A stretch of DNA of 64,000 bases from Sphaerimonospora mesophila NBRC 14179 = JCM 3151 (GTDB lineage: Bacteria; Actinomycetota; Actinomycetes; Streptosporangiales; Streptosporangiaceae), in assembly GCA_001552515.1 (NCBI GenBank), contig BCRI01000003.1, positions 62,001 through 126,000 on the forward strand, written 5' to 3'. Shown piece after piece: positions 51,732 to 60,782 of the stretch (positions are counted from its first letter, which is position 1; every line of letters begins with the position of its first letter). The position numbers and the translations under genes are program-made. The notes under the pieces were generated by a model. The model searched no databases, was not told the DNA's origin, and saw nothing but the letters and a program-made list of their open reading frames with translations.

Positions 51732-52757
51732 GTGCAACAGAGCAAGAACGTGCGGATCAAACCGTCCTTCAGCGTCATCGCCCATGACGCGGACACGGTG
51801 GAGCTACGCCACGGGGTGTGGAACGTCCGCTCCTACACCCTGATCGACCACGCCCGCACCGGCCGCCTGTTCAACCTGCTGAGCGGGCTCGACGGCACCA
51901 CGAGCCGGGCCGACGTGGCGAAGGCCAACGGGGTCACCCGGGCCGAGGTGGAGGCGCTGGTGGACCACCTCGACCAGCTCGGGGTGATCTCCCACGCGCC
52001 GGAGACCGCGCTGGACGGCTATCTGGAGAGCACCGGCGCCTACCCCGCCGAGGCCCCCGCGATGCCGATGGTGGTCCTGGGCTCCGACCCGCTGGCCGCC
52101 GCGACCGTCCGGGTGCTCGCGACCAGCGCGCCCGGCGGCGTCGAAGCGGCCGGGGAGGACGACCCGCTGCATCGGGGGCTCCTGGAGGCCGACCTGGTGG
52201 CCCTGGAGGACGGGCTGGAGTTCGAGCGGTTCGTCGAGCGGTTCGAGCCGTGGCGCGGCAAGCTCCTGGTCCACGTCGCCGAGGCGCCGCATCCGCTCCG
52301 CCTGTCGGTGCTCAACCGGGTCGCCCTGGCGCTGCGCACCCCCTGGATCCAGGCCGCGATCGACGGCCCGATGGTGCTCATCGGCCCCTCGTTCTCCCCG
52401 CCGACCTCTGCGTGCTTCGCCTGCTTCGAGACCCGGGTGCTGATGAATCTCCGCGAGACGGCCGCCTACCAGCGGTACAAGGACGCGCTGGTCCGCCAGA
52501 CGATCAGGGTGGGCGAGCCGCCCACCCTCGACGCCCTGCGCGCCCTGGTCGCCGGCCATGTGGGCCTGGAGGCGCTCAACCTCGCCACGACCGGGTCGAC
52601 CACCACTCTCGGCAAGGTGCTCGGCATCTACGTGCCGACGATGGAGATCGCCTACTCCGAGGTGCTGCGGATGCCGGGCTGCCGGGCCTGCGGACCGGTG
52701 GTCCAGCGGGAGGCCACCGAGCTGTACTTCGACGTACGGCGGTGGATCGATGCCTGA
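51732..52757 (+). CDS. Leader-binding cyclodehydratase partner (SagC/E1-like, RRE)
   Basis: The 341-residue protein has an N-terminal winged-helix RRE-like domain (about 5-90, with VWNVRSYTLIDHARTGRLF) and an E1/ThiF-like body. It also has two zinc-type pairs, CFACFETR and CRACGP, usual in these partners. It binds the precursor's leader and presents the core to YcaO. GTG follows AAGGAA. Its end overlaps the YcaO start by 8 bases, in keeping with a fixed complex. Confidence 0.9.
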   Translation: MQQSKNVRIKPSFSVIAHDADTVELRHGVWNVRSYTLIDHARTGRLFNLLSGLDGTTSRADVAKANGVTRAEVEALVDHLDQLGVISHAPETALDGYLESTGAYPAEAPAMPMVVLGSDPLAAATVRVLATSAPGGVEAAGEDDPLHRGLLEADLVALEDGLEFERFVERFEPWRGKLLVHVAEAPHPLRLSVLNRVALALRTPWIQAAIDGPMVLIGPSFSPPTSACFACFETRVLMNLRETAAYQRYKDALVRQTIRVGEPPTLDALRALVAGHVGLEALNLATTGSTTTLGKVLGIYVPTMEIAYSEVLRMPGCRACGPVVQREATELYFDVRRWIDA

Positions 52758-54096
52758 CCGGCCGGCCCTCCGGGTGGTGGAGGCCCCCGACCAGTTCACC
52801 GGACGGCTCAGGGCCCGGATGCATTCGCCGCTGTGCGGCCTGATGCCGTCGATGGGGTTCCTGCAACGCCAGCGGGGCGGACCACGGCTGATGGTGGCCG
52901 GCGGCGAGCTGACCGGCGTGCACGTGCTGCGCGGCCTGCCCACCCCGAAGATCGGCGCCTACCACATCGGCGGGTACGGGCTGCGCCCGTTCGAGTCGCA
53001 CATCAGGACCCTCGGCGAGGTGGTCGAGCGGTACGGCGGCTACCTCGCCCCGGTGAGCGGGCGCTTCCCCATCCGGTACGCCTCGGTCGAGGAGCTGACC
53101 TCGGCCGGCGAGCCGTACGACGCCGGGCCGGCCGAGCCGTACAGCGCGGAGCAGTACCGGCGTGCCGGGTTTCCGTTCCGGCCGCGCCGGGACGGCGACC
53201 CGATCGGCTGGGTCCGCGCCACCCGGCTGCGAGACGGCCTGGACTGCTGGGTGCCGGCCCAGTTGCTGCTGGTCGGCTACGTCGTCCAGGACACGATGGG
53301 CGAACCGTGGCTCGCCCCCGCCGTCTCCACCGGCACCGCCTCGCACACCGATCCGGACCGGGCCGCGCTCAACGCTCTGGAGGAGATGGTCCAGCTCGAC
53401 GCGGCGATCAGCCACTGGTACGGCGGAAGCAGGTCCGTCCGGATCACCCCCGGGCCCAGGACGGCGGCGCTGCAGCGGGTGATCGAGTCCGCCTTCGACC
53501 GGCGCGGCGACCGGCCGGAGTTCCATCTGCTGCCCAGCGCCGATCTGCCGGGCTTCACCATCGCCTGCCTGATCCGCAGCCCGGACGGCCGGCTGCCCGC
53601 CGTGGCCGTGGGCCTCGGCATCGACGGGGTGCTGGAGCGGGCCATGTACCGGGCGCTGCTGGAGGCCGCCGGGGTGCGCGGGCTTGCCGTGTGGTCGGCC
53701 CTGCAGCAGCGGTTCGAGCAGGGGTCCGCCAGGCCGGAGGACATCTTCGACCTGGAGTCGAACGTCTCCCTGGCGGCCAGGCCCGAGGGAGCACGGGTGG
53801 TGAGCGCCAGGTTCGGCGACTGCGACGACGCCTCGGCCGACGACCTGCCGCCCGACGACGACCGGCCGGCCGGAGTCCGCGCGCGTGCCCTGGTCCACGC
53901 CTTCCACGCCACCGGAAAACGCCTTTACGCGGCCGATTTCACCACCGTGGACGTGGCCGACCTGGGGTTCGTCGTGGCCCGGTTCTGGTCTCCGGACCTG
54001 ATGACGCTCCCCCTGCCCAGCGCCCCGATGGCGGCACACGAGCGGTTCGCCGCCTATGGAGGATTCCGCCGCCATGACCCCCACCCCTATCCCTGA
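52750..54096 (+). CDS. YcaO cyclodehydratase (SagD-like)
   Basis: The 448-residue protein phosphorylates the backbone amide oxygen so that Cys, Ser or Thr side chains close onto it to form azolines. It has the YcaO-type GSRFPIRYASVEEL-like N-terminal part (residues about 95-120), GTASHTDPDRAALNALEEMV (ATP/Mg-binding helix) and a C-terminal PHPYP. A PxPxP tail is the mark of azoline-forming YcaO proteins and takes part in catalysis. It starts inside the partner gene's end. Confidence 0.93.
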   Translation: MPDRPALRVVEAPDQFTGRLRARMHSPLCGLMPSMGFLQRQRGGPRLMVAGGELTGVHVLRGLPTPKIGAYHIGGYGLRPFESHIRTLGEVVERYGGYLAPVSGRFPIRYASVEELTSAGEPYDAGPAEPYSAEQYRRAGFPFRPRRDGDPIGWVRATRLRDGLDCWVPAQLLLVGYVVQDTMGEPWLAPAVSTGTASHTDPDRAALNALEEMVQLDAAISHWYGGSRSVRITPGPRTAALQRVIESAFDRRGDRPEFHLLPSADLPGFTIACLIRSPDGRLPAVAVGLGIDGVLERAMYRALLEAAGVRGLAVWSALQQRFEQGSARPEDIFDLESNVSLAARPEGARVVSARFGDCDDASADDLPPDDDRPAGVRARALVHAFHATGKRLYAADFTTVDVADLGFVVARFWSPDLMTLPLPSAPMAAHERFAAYGGFRRHDPHPYP

Positions 54097-54889
54097 CACC
54101 CGGGCGTACGCCCTCACCGCGCTCGGGCTGCTGTGCCTGTCCTGCCTGACGCTCGCGGCTCACCTGCACACCCGGTGGGCCTGGGTGCGGCGTGCCCCGC
54201 TGCTCGGCGTGCACGTGCTGCTCATGGGGCTGCTGATCGTCTCGGCCGGGATGCTGCTGGGTCCGGCGGCCGTGGTCCTGCCGGTGCCCGGGCATCCCGC
54301 CGGCTGGTGGGGGCTGCCCGCCGGTCTGGCCGTGGGGTTCGCGCTCGGCCTGGCGATCATCCGGACGGACCGGGCGATCACCACCTCCTGGCGCGGACCG
54401 AGTCCCCGGCCCACCGCGCCGCGGCCGCCCCGGATGACCGCACCCCGGCCGGCGGGGTTCGCCGCGTCCGGCACCGGGGTGTCCGAGCGACGCCGCACCG
54501 GGCTGGTCCGGGCACGCAACGACTACGCGCCGACCGACGGCGACCTGCGGGTCCGGCTGGAGCTGCTGGTCGCCGTGGCCATCGGGGAGGAACTGGTGTT
54601 CCGCGGGCTGCTGACCCGGCTCGCGCTGCTCTTCTCGAACGGCTGGCTCGTGGCCGGCGCCCTCGCCGTGGTCGCCGGCGTCTTCTCCTGTTCGCACGTC
54701 TTCTTCGGCTGGGTCCAGGTGCTGGCCAAGACCCCCCTGGCGGTGGCCGCCTGCGCGGCGACACTGCTCACCGGCAACGTGCTCGCCGCGGTCATCGCCC
54801 ATGTCGTGTTCAACGTCTGGGTGTGGCGCTACCGGCGCGGCGAGCCCCGGCGGGCCCCGGGCCCGAGAGCGCGGAGGACGCCGGTATGA
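54074..54889 (+). CDS. CPBP intramembrane protease, likely leader peptidase (SagE-like)
   Basis: The 271-residue membrane protein has the full CPBP set: GEELVFRG, FSCSH (FxxxH) and HVVFN (HxxxN). In the streptolysin S operon SagE is a CPBP protein thought to cut off the leader or give immunity. A Pro/Arg-rich loop (about 112-150) separates the first helices from the catalytic part. It overlaps the YcaO gene by 23 bases; GGAGG stands 9 bases before the chosen ATG. Confidence 0.88.
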   Translation: MTPTPIPDTRAYALTALGLLCLSCLTLAAHLHTRWAWVRRAPLLGVHVLLMGLLIVSAGMLLGPAAVVLPVPGHPAGWWGLPAGLAVGFALGLAIIRTDRAITTSWRGPSPRPTAPRPPRMTAPRPAGFAASGTGVSERRRTGLVRARNDYAPTDGDLRVRLELLVAVAIGEELVFRGLLTRLALLFSNGWLVAGALAVVAGVFSCSHVFFGWVQVLAKTPLAVAACAATLLTGNVLAAVIAHVVFNVWVWRYRRGEPRRAPGPRARRTPV

Positions 54890-55692
54890 GCACCCTGCCC
54901 TGGCCGGTCCGCGCCGTCGTACTGGCCGTACTGGTCGTCCTCTACTACAGGTACGCCAAGGCGGCGCTGTTCGCCGCGTGCCGCCGGGCGGCTCACCTGC
55001 TTCCCTTCGCCCGCCGATGGGACGCGAGCGAGCGCGGCAGCGTGCTCGAACTGATGGCGGCGGGCGCGAGCCACGTCCTGGTCGTGCTGCTCCTCGTCCT
55101 GGTCACGGGCGTCGACCTGACGAAGCTCACGCTCGGCTGGGACCGGCCCGACCTGATCGTGCTCGGCGCGGCCATCGGCGTCGGCGAGGTGGCCCTCGGC
55201 TCGCTGCTGTGCCGGGTGCTGATCGAGGGGATCCAGACGATCGGCATGCGGCGGGCGGCGGCGGAAAGTTCCGGATCACGGGTGCGGCCGGCGTCGGCGG
55301 CGGGCGCCGTGGCGGGCGAGGAGCGGATGCGGCAGTGGCTCGGCCGGTCGCGGGGCGGCTGGATCAGGCACCACCTGAAGACGATGGAGGTGGTCTCCCT
55401 CCCCCTCGCCCTCACGCTGACCGCGGTGCAGGTGGGCAGCGAGGAGGTCGTCTTCCGCGGTCTGGTGCTGACCTGGCTGCGCGACGCCGGGCCGCTCCCG
55501 GCGATCGGGGTCTCCTGCCTGCTGTTCACCGTCATGCAGATCTTCCTGATGTCCTCCTGGCGGGCCGCGATGTTCCCCGTCGTCGGCGCGATCGTGATGG
55601 GACTCACGCACAGCGTCCTGTTCTGGCACTACCCCGCGCTGCTCCCGCTGATGGTGGCGCACGTCACGTTCTTCCTGTTCGCGGTGGCCTAG
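54886..55692 (+). CDS. Second CPBP-type membrane protein with altered active-site motifs
   Basis: The 268-residue membrane protein has the first CPBP motif (SEEVVFRG). The second reads FTVMQ, with Gln in place of the metal-binding His, and the third reads HVTFF, with Phe for Asn. It therefore looks like a degenerate partner of the canonical CPBP protein it overlaps by 4 bases (ATGA). It may serve as a scaffold, immunity protein or exporter aid. GGAGGACG precedes the ATG. Confidence 0.82.
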   Translation: MSTLPWPVRAVVLAVLVVLYYRYAKAALFAACRRAAHLLPFARRWDASERGSVLELMAAGASHVLVVLLLVLVTGVDLTKLTLGWDRPDLIVLGAAIGVGEVALGSLLCRVLIEGIQTIGMRRAAAESSGSRVRPASAAGAVAGEERMRQWLGRSRGGWIRHHLKTMEVVSLPLALTLTAVQVGSEEVVFRGLVLTWLRDAGPLPAIGVSCLLFTVMQIFLMSSWRAAMFPVVGAIVMGLTHSVLFWHYPALLPLMVAHVTFFLFAVA

Positions 55693-55720
55693 GGGGTCAC
55701 ACGCGGAGAAAGGAACCCGC

Positions 55721-56785
55721 ATGTTCCACGGCCTGTCCCTGCTCCCGGACTGCGTGCCCGAGACGAAGGCACCCCACGACTACTTCCGCGACGTACTGCT
55801 GCTGAGCCGTCTCGCCGACCAGGGCGGGATGAGCCACGTGAAGATGACCGAGCACTATCTCGGCGGCTACGGCGGCTACTGTCCGAGCCCGCTGGCCTTC
55901 CTGTCCGCCGTGGCCGCCGCGACCAGCCGGATCCGGCTGATGACGGGATGCGTGCTGCCGGTCTTCCACCACCCCATCCGGCTCGCCTCCGAGGCCGCGA
56001 TGGTGGACGCGATCAGCGGGGGGCGACTCGACGTCGGCTTCGCACGCGCGTACCTGCCGCAGGAGTTCGAGGCGTTCCAGGTGCAGATGGACGGCAGCAG
56101 GGAGCGCTTCACCACGACCGTCGACACCGTGCTGCGGCTGTGGACCGAGGAGCGGGTCAGCGTGCGCACCCCGTTCTTCGAGTTCCGGGACGTGACGATC
56201 CTGCCGCGCCCGACACAGCGGCCGCATCCTCCCGTGTGGGTCGCGGCGGTCCGCTCCCGCTCCAGCTTCGCCTGGATCGGGGAGCGGGGGTTCAACCTGC
56301 TCGTCACCCCCGCGCTCACCCCGCTCAGCGAGATGAGCGACCACATCGCCGTCTACCGGGAGGCCTTCGCCGAATCCGGTCACCGGCACCCGTCACGGGT
56401 GGTGGCCAGCCTCCCGCTGTACGTGGGCGACACCGACGAGGACGCCCGGCGGATCGCCGACCCCCTGCTGCGTACGTACCTCGACGTCTGGGCCGAGGCC
56501 ACCGACACGTGGGTGGCGACCGCCTCCGACGACTATCGCGGTTACACCGGCATGAGCCGGGCGATCCGCGCACTCGACCCCGTGTCGTTCCGGAGCATGG
56601 GCAGCGCGGTCGTCGGCTCGCCGACCACGGTGAGCGAACGCGTCCAGGAGATCGCCGGGGTGCTCGGAGTGGACGGGTTCCTGTGGCAGATGGACTTCGG
56701 GGCGGTCCCCGGGGACCTCGCCGTGGCGAGCCTCGAAAGGTTCCTGGACAAGGTGCTGCCGAGCCTGTCCGCCGTACCGGCCTGA
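55721..56785 (+). CDS. Luciferase-like (LLM class) flavin-dependent oxidoreductase
   Basis: The 354-residue TIM-barrel protein has LLM features: HVKMTEHYLGGYGG, SRIRLMTGCVLPVFHHPIRL, AMVDAISGGRLDVGFARAY and a later VGSPTTVSERVQEIAGVLGV. Such enzymes use FMN or F420 as monooxygenases or reductases. In this operon it would tailor the azole peptide, for example by hydroxylation or by reducing an unsaturated residue. GAGAAAGGAA precedes the ATG. Confidence 0.87.
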   Translation: MFHGLSLLPDCVPETKAPHDYFRDVLLLSRLADQGGMSHVKMTEHYLGGYGGYCPSPLAFLSAVAAATSRIRLMTGCVLPVFHHPIRLASEAAMVDAISGGRLDVGFARAYLPQEFEAFQVQMDGSRERFTTTVDTVLRLWTEERVSVRTPFFEFRDVTILPRPTQRPHPPVWVAAVRSRSSFAWIGERGFNLLVTPALTPLSEMSDHIAVYREAFAESGHRHPSRVVASLPLYVGDTDEDARRIADPLLRTYLDVWAEATDTWVATASDDYRGYTGMSRAIRALDPVSFRSMGSAVVGSPTTVSERVQEIAGVLGVDGFLWQMDFGAVPGDLAVASLERFLDKVLPSLSAVPA

Positions 56786-56796
56786 AGGAGGTCCAG

Positions 56797-57849
56797 ATGT
56801 CCGAGAACCGGCCGCCGCGCTTCTCGTTGGCCCGGCTCACCGCCCTCGCGGGGCTTGTGCTGCTCACCGTCGCGCCCGCCGCCCTCCCCGCGCCGGCCGC
56901 CGCCGCCACCGCGCCCAGGTGCCGGTTGGTCTCCGTGCCGGCGCCCGTGGCGGAGCAGACCGCCACGCTCCGGGGCACCCTGTGCCTGCCGTCCGGCCAG
57001 GCGCCGGACACCGTCCAGCTACTGCTCGCCGGCGCCACCTTCGACCAGGCGTACTGGCTCACTCCGGCCGACGCCCGCACCCCGTCGTACGTGCGGTACA
57101 TGGCCGACGCGGGGTACGCCGTGCTCGCGCTCGACCGGCCGGGCACCGGCCTTAGCGACCGCACGCCGGCGGCGGCCACCGACCTCGGCAGCGAGGTCGG
57201 CGCGATCCACGAGGTCGTGGGCCGGTTGCGCACCGGCGCCGTGGACGGCCACGCCTATCGGCGGGTGATCGGGGTGGGACACTCCTTCGGCTCCAGCGTT
57301 CTGCTCACCGAGGCGGCCCGGCACGCTGACCTGGACGCGCTGGCGGTCACCGGCTTCGTCCACTCGGTCGGGCCCAAGCTGGAGGAGCTCAACCAGGCCA
57401 TCGTCCCCGCCGCCGACGACCCACTGCTCGGGCTGACCCGCCCGCCGTCCGGGTACCTCACCACCAAGGCGGGCAGCCGGGCCGACCTGTTCCTCGACCG
57501 GGCCGGCGCCTCGCCGCCGATGCCGTCGGTGATCGAGCTGACGAAGACGACGATGACCACCGGTGAGCAGGCCACCCTGGCCGAGGCCGGGGATCCCGCG
57601 ATCTCCGGTGCGGTGCGGGTCCCGGTGTTCCTCGCGGTCGGGCGGCACGACGACCTGTTCTGCAACGGGCCCTATCTCCAGTGCACCGACGCGGCGGCGG
57701 TGAAGACATGGGAGAGCTGGTTCTTCCCGGCGGAGGCCCGCCTGGAGACCTTCGTGCTCGACGGGGCCGGGCACGCGCTCAACCTGCACCGCAACGCCAC
57801 GGCGTGGTTCGCCGCGGCACGGGAATGGCTGGACGGCCTGCCCCGGTGA
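56797..57849 (+). CDS. Exported alpha/beta hydrolase
   Basis: The 350-residue protein has an N-terminal signal (hydrophobic run about 14-38, ending AAAATA). Its alpha/beta hydrolase core has nucleophile GVGHSFGS, acid near VGRHDDLF and His in GAGHALN. Being exported, it may process the peptide outside the cell or be unrelated to it. It follows the LLM gene by 11 bases with a strong AAGGAGG site, so it is in the same operon. Four Cys in the mature part could form disulfides. Confidence 0.85.
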   Translation: MSENRPPRFSLARLTALAGLVLLTVAPAALPAPAAAATAPRCRLVSVPAPVAEQTATLRGTLCLPSGQAPDTVQLLLAGATFDQAYWLTPADARTPSYVRYMADAGYAVLALDRPGTGLSDRTPAAATDLGSEVGAIHEVVGRLRTGAVDGHAYRRVIGVGHSFGSSVLLTEAARHADLDALAVTGFVHSVGPKLEELNQAIVPAADDPLLGLTRPPSGYLTTKAGSRADLFLDRAGASPPMPSVIELTKTTMTTGEQATLAEAGDPAISGAVRVPVFLAVGRHDDLFCNGPYLQCTDAAAVKTWESWFFPAEARLETFVLDGAGHALNLHRNATAWFAAAREWLDGLPR

Positions 57850-57877
57850 CGGAGGCGGCGGCCGATCCGGCACGGCG

Positions 57878-58603
57878 TCAGGGCCGCTCGCAGGCGACCA
57901 TCAGAGTCCGCGCGTGCGGCCCGCCGTACCAGAACCGCCGGCCGAGGTCGTAGACGCGCACGTCCGCCGCCGCGCACTCGCGCAGGATCTCGGCGTAGTC
58001 GCGGGCGTGGCGGAAGTCCGCCAGCCGCAGCCTGCCGCCCGGCGCGAGCACCCGGAACGCCTCGCGCACCGCCGCCGCCCGCCCCTCGCGGTCCGGGATG
58101 TTGTGCACGGCCAGGCTGGACACGACCAGGTCGAACGACCCGTCCTCGAACGGCAGATCGCGCATGTCGCCGGTGACCAGTTCGACCCGGTCTGCCACCC
58201 CCTCGGCCCGCGCGTTGGCCAGGGTCGCCTCCCGGCTGTTGCCCGACTGGTCCCTGGTCCACAGGTCGAGCCCGGTGGCCGAGCCGTCGCGGAGCCGACC
58301 CGCCGCCTTGATCAGGACGAGACCGCGGCCGCAGCCGAGGTCGAGGACCCGCTCGCTCCCGGTCAGGCCCAGCCGATCCAGCTCCTCGTCCCAGACCTGG
58401 AACTTGCCGCGCAGGGTGGTGTGCGCGAACACCGCCGCCGCGACCACCATGGTCATCCCGCCGACCAGCAGCACCAGGGCCGGGATCGGCCAGCCGACCG
58501 CGAACAACACCACGGCGAGGACCAGCTCGGCGACTCCGCCCGCTGCGAGTCCGGCAGGCACTCCCGGGGCGTCCACCCCGTACTTCCCACGTGGCTTCGG
58601 CAC
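57878..58603 (-). CDS. Membrane-linked SAM-dependent methyltransferase
   Basis: The 241-residue protein has two N-terminal hydrophobic helices (about 20-65) and then a class I methyltransferase domain: VLDLGCGRGLVLIKAAGRL (SAM-binding motif I), LVTGDMRDLPFEDGSFDLVV and LRLADFRHARDYAE. Its substrate is unknown. It converges on the RiPP operon, so membership is not implied. It starts with GTG. A 15-bp palindrome lies 9 bases upstream. Confidence 0.85.
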   Translation of the reverse strand: MPKPRGKYGVDAPGVPAGLAAGGVAELVLAVVLFAVGWPIPALVLLVGGMTMVVAAAVFAHTTLRGKFQVWDEELDRLGLTGSERVLDLGCGRGLVLIKAAGRLRDGSATGLDLWTRDQSGNSREATLANARAEGVADRVELVTGDMRDLPFEDGSFDLVVSSLAVHNIPDREGRAAAVREAFRVLAPGGRLRLADFRHARDYAEILRECAAADVRVYDLGRRFWYGGPHARTLMVACERP

Positions 58604-58611
58604 GTTTTGTT

Positions 58612-58626
58612 CTTACCAGTGGTAAG
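58612..58626. promoter_or_regulatory. Palindrome CTTACCA-G-TGGTAAG
   Basis: A perfect inverted repeat with 7-bp arms around one base lies in the 108-bp gap between the divergent methyltransferase and beta-propeller genes, only 9 bases from the methyltransferase start. It looks like an operator of a dimeric repressor; no regulator gene is close by. Confidence 0.5.
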
Positions 58627-58711
58627 CCTGCCCTGTATAGGTTTTTTCCCCGCATACGAGGCCCTGTGATCTCCGTCGAACCGGCGGACATCCGGATCCG
58701 TGGTAGGGGAC

Positions 58712-60688
58712 ATGACGATATCGATGCGTACGGCGGGCGTTCTCGCCCTCGCCGGGCTGCTGACCACGGCATGCTCCGGAGGCCGTACGGCACAGCCCTC
58801 GGGCCCGGCCCCGGCGGACCTGAGCGGCGCGATCAGGCTGGTCTCCTACACCGACTGCGACGAGATGCTCACCGGGCTGCGGGCGGCGACGGCGGAACAC
58901 GTGACGCCCTGGGGCCTCGACGGGATGGTCATGACGTTCGCGGCGGAGGACGCGGCGGCGGGTGAGCAGGCCCCGGTCGCCGCCCGCTCCGACACCGCCG
59001 GCCGGCCGCACTCGACCACGAACGTGCACGAGGCCGGGGTGGACGAGCCCGATCTGGTGAAGACCGACGGAAAGCGGGTGATCACCGTCAACCGGGGTGT
59101 GCTGCGGGTGATCGACGCCGAGACCCGGCGGGTCACCGGCACGCTGCGGCTCGTCCCGCAGGACCAGGCCTGGGCCCCGGGTGAGCTGCTCGTCTCCGGG
59201 GACCGCGCGCTCGTGCTGTTCCAGGGCGTGGAGATCCTGCCGTTCCGGGCGATGGCGAAGGTCCGCCCGGGGCAGGGCGAGTCGAGGTACGTCCTGGTGG
59301 ACCTGTCCGGGGAGCGGCCCAGGGAACTCGGCGCGCTGACCGCCCGGGGCACGCACATCGACGCCCGCCAGGTCGGCTCGACCGTACGGATCGTCCTCCG
59401 GTCCCAGCCGGCGATCGCCTTTCCCCCGCAGGAACCGGACACGCCCGAGCCCAGGCTGCTCCAGCGCAACCGGGAGACGGTGCTGGCCGCGCCCATCGAG
59501 GCGTGGCTGCCGACGTACGAGATCGAGTCGGGCGGCGCGAGCCGTACCGCCCGGGTGGGCTGCGACCGGGTGAGCCATCCGGCCGAGTTCACCGGGACCT
59601 CGATGCTGACCATCCACACCATCGACCTGAACGGCGACCTCTCCAGTGACCTCTCCGGTGCCGCGCCGATCAGCGTGGCCGCCGACGGGGACACCGTGTA
59701 CGGCACCCGGAGCAGCCTCTACGTCACCAGCAATCCCCGCTGGTGGTTCCACGGCGACCCGGCCGCCGTCTCCGGACGGCCCGGCGGATCCGCCGCCCCT
59801 CCGGAGCGGACGGAGGTGCACCGCTTCGACGTCACCGGGCCCGGCGCGCCGCGGTACGTCACCTCGGGGAGCGTGCCGGGACGGCTGCTCAACCAGTATT
59901 CGCTGTCGGAGCACGCGGGCCACCTGCGAGTGGCGACGACCAGTGACACCGAGGTGTCCGGCACGACCCCCGGCACGAGCGAGAGCGGCGTCCACGTGCT
60001 GAGCGCCGACACTCTGGCCGAGCGGGGCGAGGTGACCGGCCTGGGCCGGGGCGAGCGGATCTACTCGGTCCGCTTCATCGGCGATCTCGGATATGTGGTG
60101 ACGTTCCGGCAGACCGACCCGCTGTACGCGCTGGACCTGCGCGACCCGGCCGCCCCGAAGGTCACCGGAGAACTGAAGATCAGCGGCTACTCGGCCTATC
60201 TCCATCCCGGCGGACCGGACCGGCTGATCGGCATCGGCCAGGAGGCGGACGGGCAGGGCCGCGTGCGAGGCACGCAGATCTCGCTGTTCGACGTGGCCGA
60301 TCCGGCCGCTCCCCGGCTGCTGTCCCGCTTCCACCAGCGGAAGTCGGGTTCCGAGGCCGAGTGGGACCCGCACGCCTTCCTCTACTGGCCGCCGCAGGAG
60401 GCCGGCAGCCGTACGGGCCTGGCCATGGTGCCGCTCATGACCTGGGGCGAGAGCGCCCCGAAGGGGAGCGTCGCGCTGGCGTTACGTGTCGGCGACGGCG
60501 GCATCACCAGGGCCGGCACGATCGAACACCCCACCCCGCGGCGGCTCAACGACGAGTTCGTCCCGGCCGACCAGGGCATCCGGCGCAGTGTCGTGATCGG
60601 TGACGACGTCTGGACCATCTCCGACCTCGGGGTCAAGGTCAGCGACATCGAGACCCTCGCCGACCGGGCGTGGATCCCGTTCGGCTGA
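58712..60688 (+). CDS. Beta-propeller domain lipoprotein
   Basis: The 658-residue protein has a short signal with a weak lipobox (LLTTACSGG), so it is probably lipid-anchored outside the membrane. The rest matches the secreted beta-propeller family. It reads HSTTNVHEAGVDEPDLVKTD, then TGLGRGERIYSVRFIGDLGY, DPLYALDLRDPAAPKVTGEL and WDPHAFLYWPP. The role of this family is unknown. The ATG at 58712 follows GGGGAC; an earlier GTG and a later ATG are also in frame. Confidence 0.87.
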   Translation: MTISMRTAGVLALAGLLTTACSGGRTAQPSGPAPADLSGAIRLVSYTDCDEMLTGLRAATAEHVTPWGLDGMVMTFAAEDAAAGEQAPVAARSDTAGRPHSTTNVHEAGVDEPDLVKTDGKRVITVNRGVLRVIDAETRRVTGTLRLVPQDQAWAPGELLVSGDRALVLFQGVEILPFRAMAKVRPGQGESRYVLVDLSGERPRELGALTARGTHIDARQVGSTVRIVLRSQPAIAFPPQEPDTPEPRLLQRNRETVLAAPIEAWLPTYEIESGGASRTARVGCDRVSHPAEFTGTSMLTIHTIDLNGDLSSDLSGAAPISVAADGDTVYGTRSSLYVTSNPRWWFHGDPAAVSGRPGGSAAPPERTEVHRFDVTGPGAPRYVTSGSVPGRLLNQYSLSEHAGHLRVATTSDTEVSGTTPGTSESGVHVLSADTLAERGEVTGLGRGERIYSVRFIGDLGYVVTFRQTDPLYALDLRDPAAPKVTGELKISGYSAYLHPGGPDRLIGIGQEADGQGRVRGTQISLFDVADPAAPRLLSRFHQRKSGSEAEWDPHAFLYWPPQEAGSRTGLAMVPLMTWGESAPKGSVALALRVGDGGITRAGTIEHPTPRRLNDEFVPADQGIRRSVVIGDDVWTISDLGVKVSDIETLADRAWIPFG

Positions 60689-60782
60689 CCAGGTCCGTAC
60701 GGCTCGGCTCGCCGTAGCCCCCCGGGCCACCCCACCGAATCCGGACCTGCCCATGACGCACGGCCAGGCCTGATGCCGAACG

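Noticed and set aside
48695..56785. Thiopeptide cluster
   Set aside because: There are no lantibiotic-type dehydratases and no pyridine-forming cycloaddition enzyme, which thiopeptides require. The set fits a linear azole peptide.
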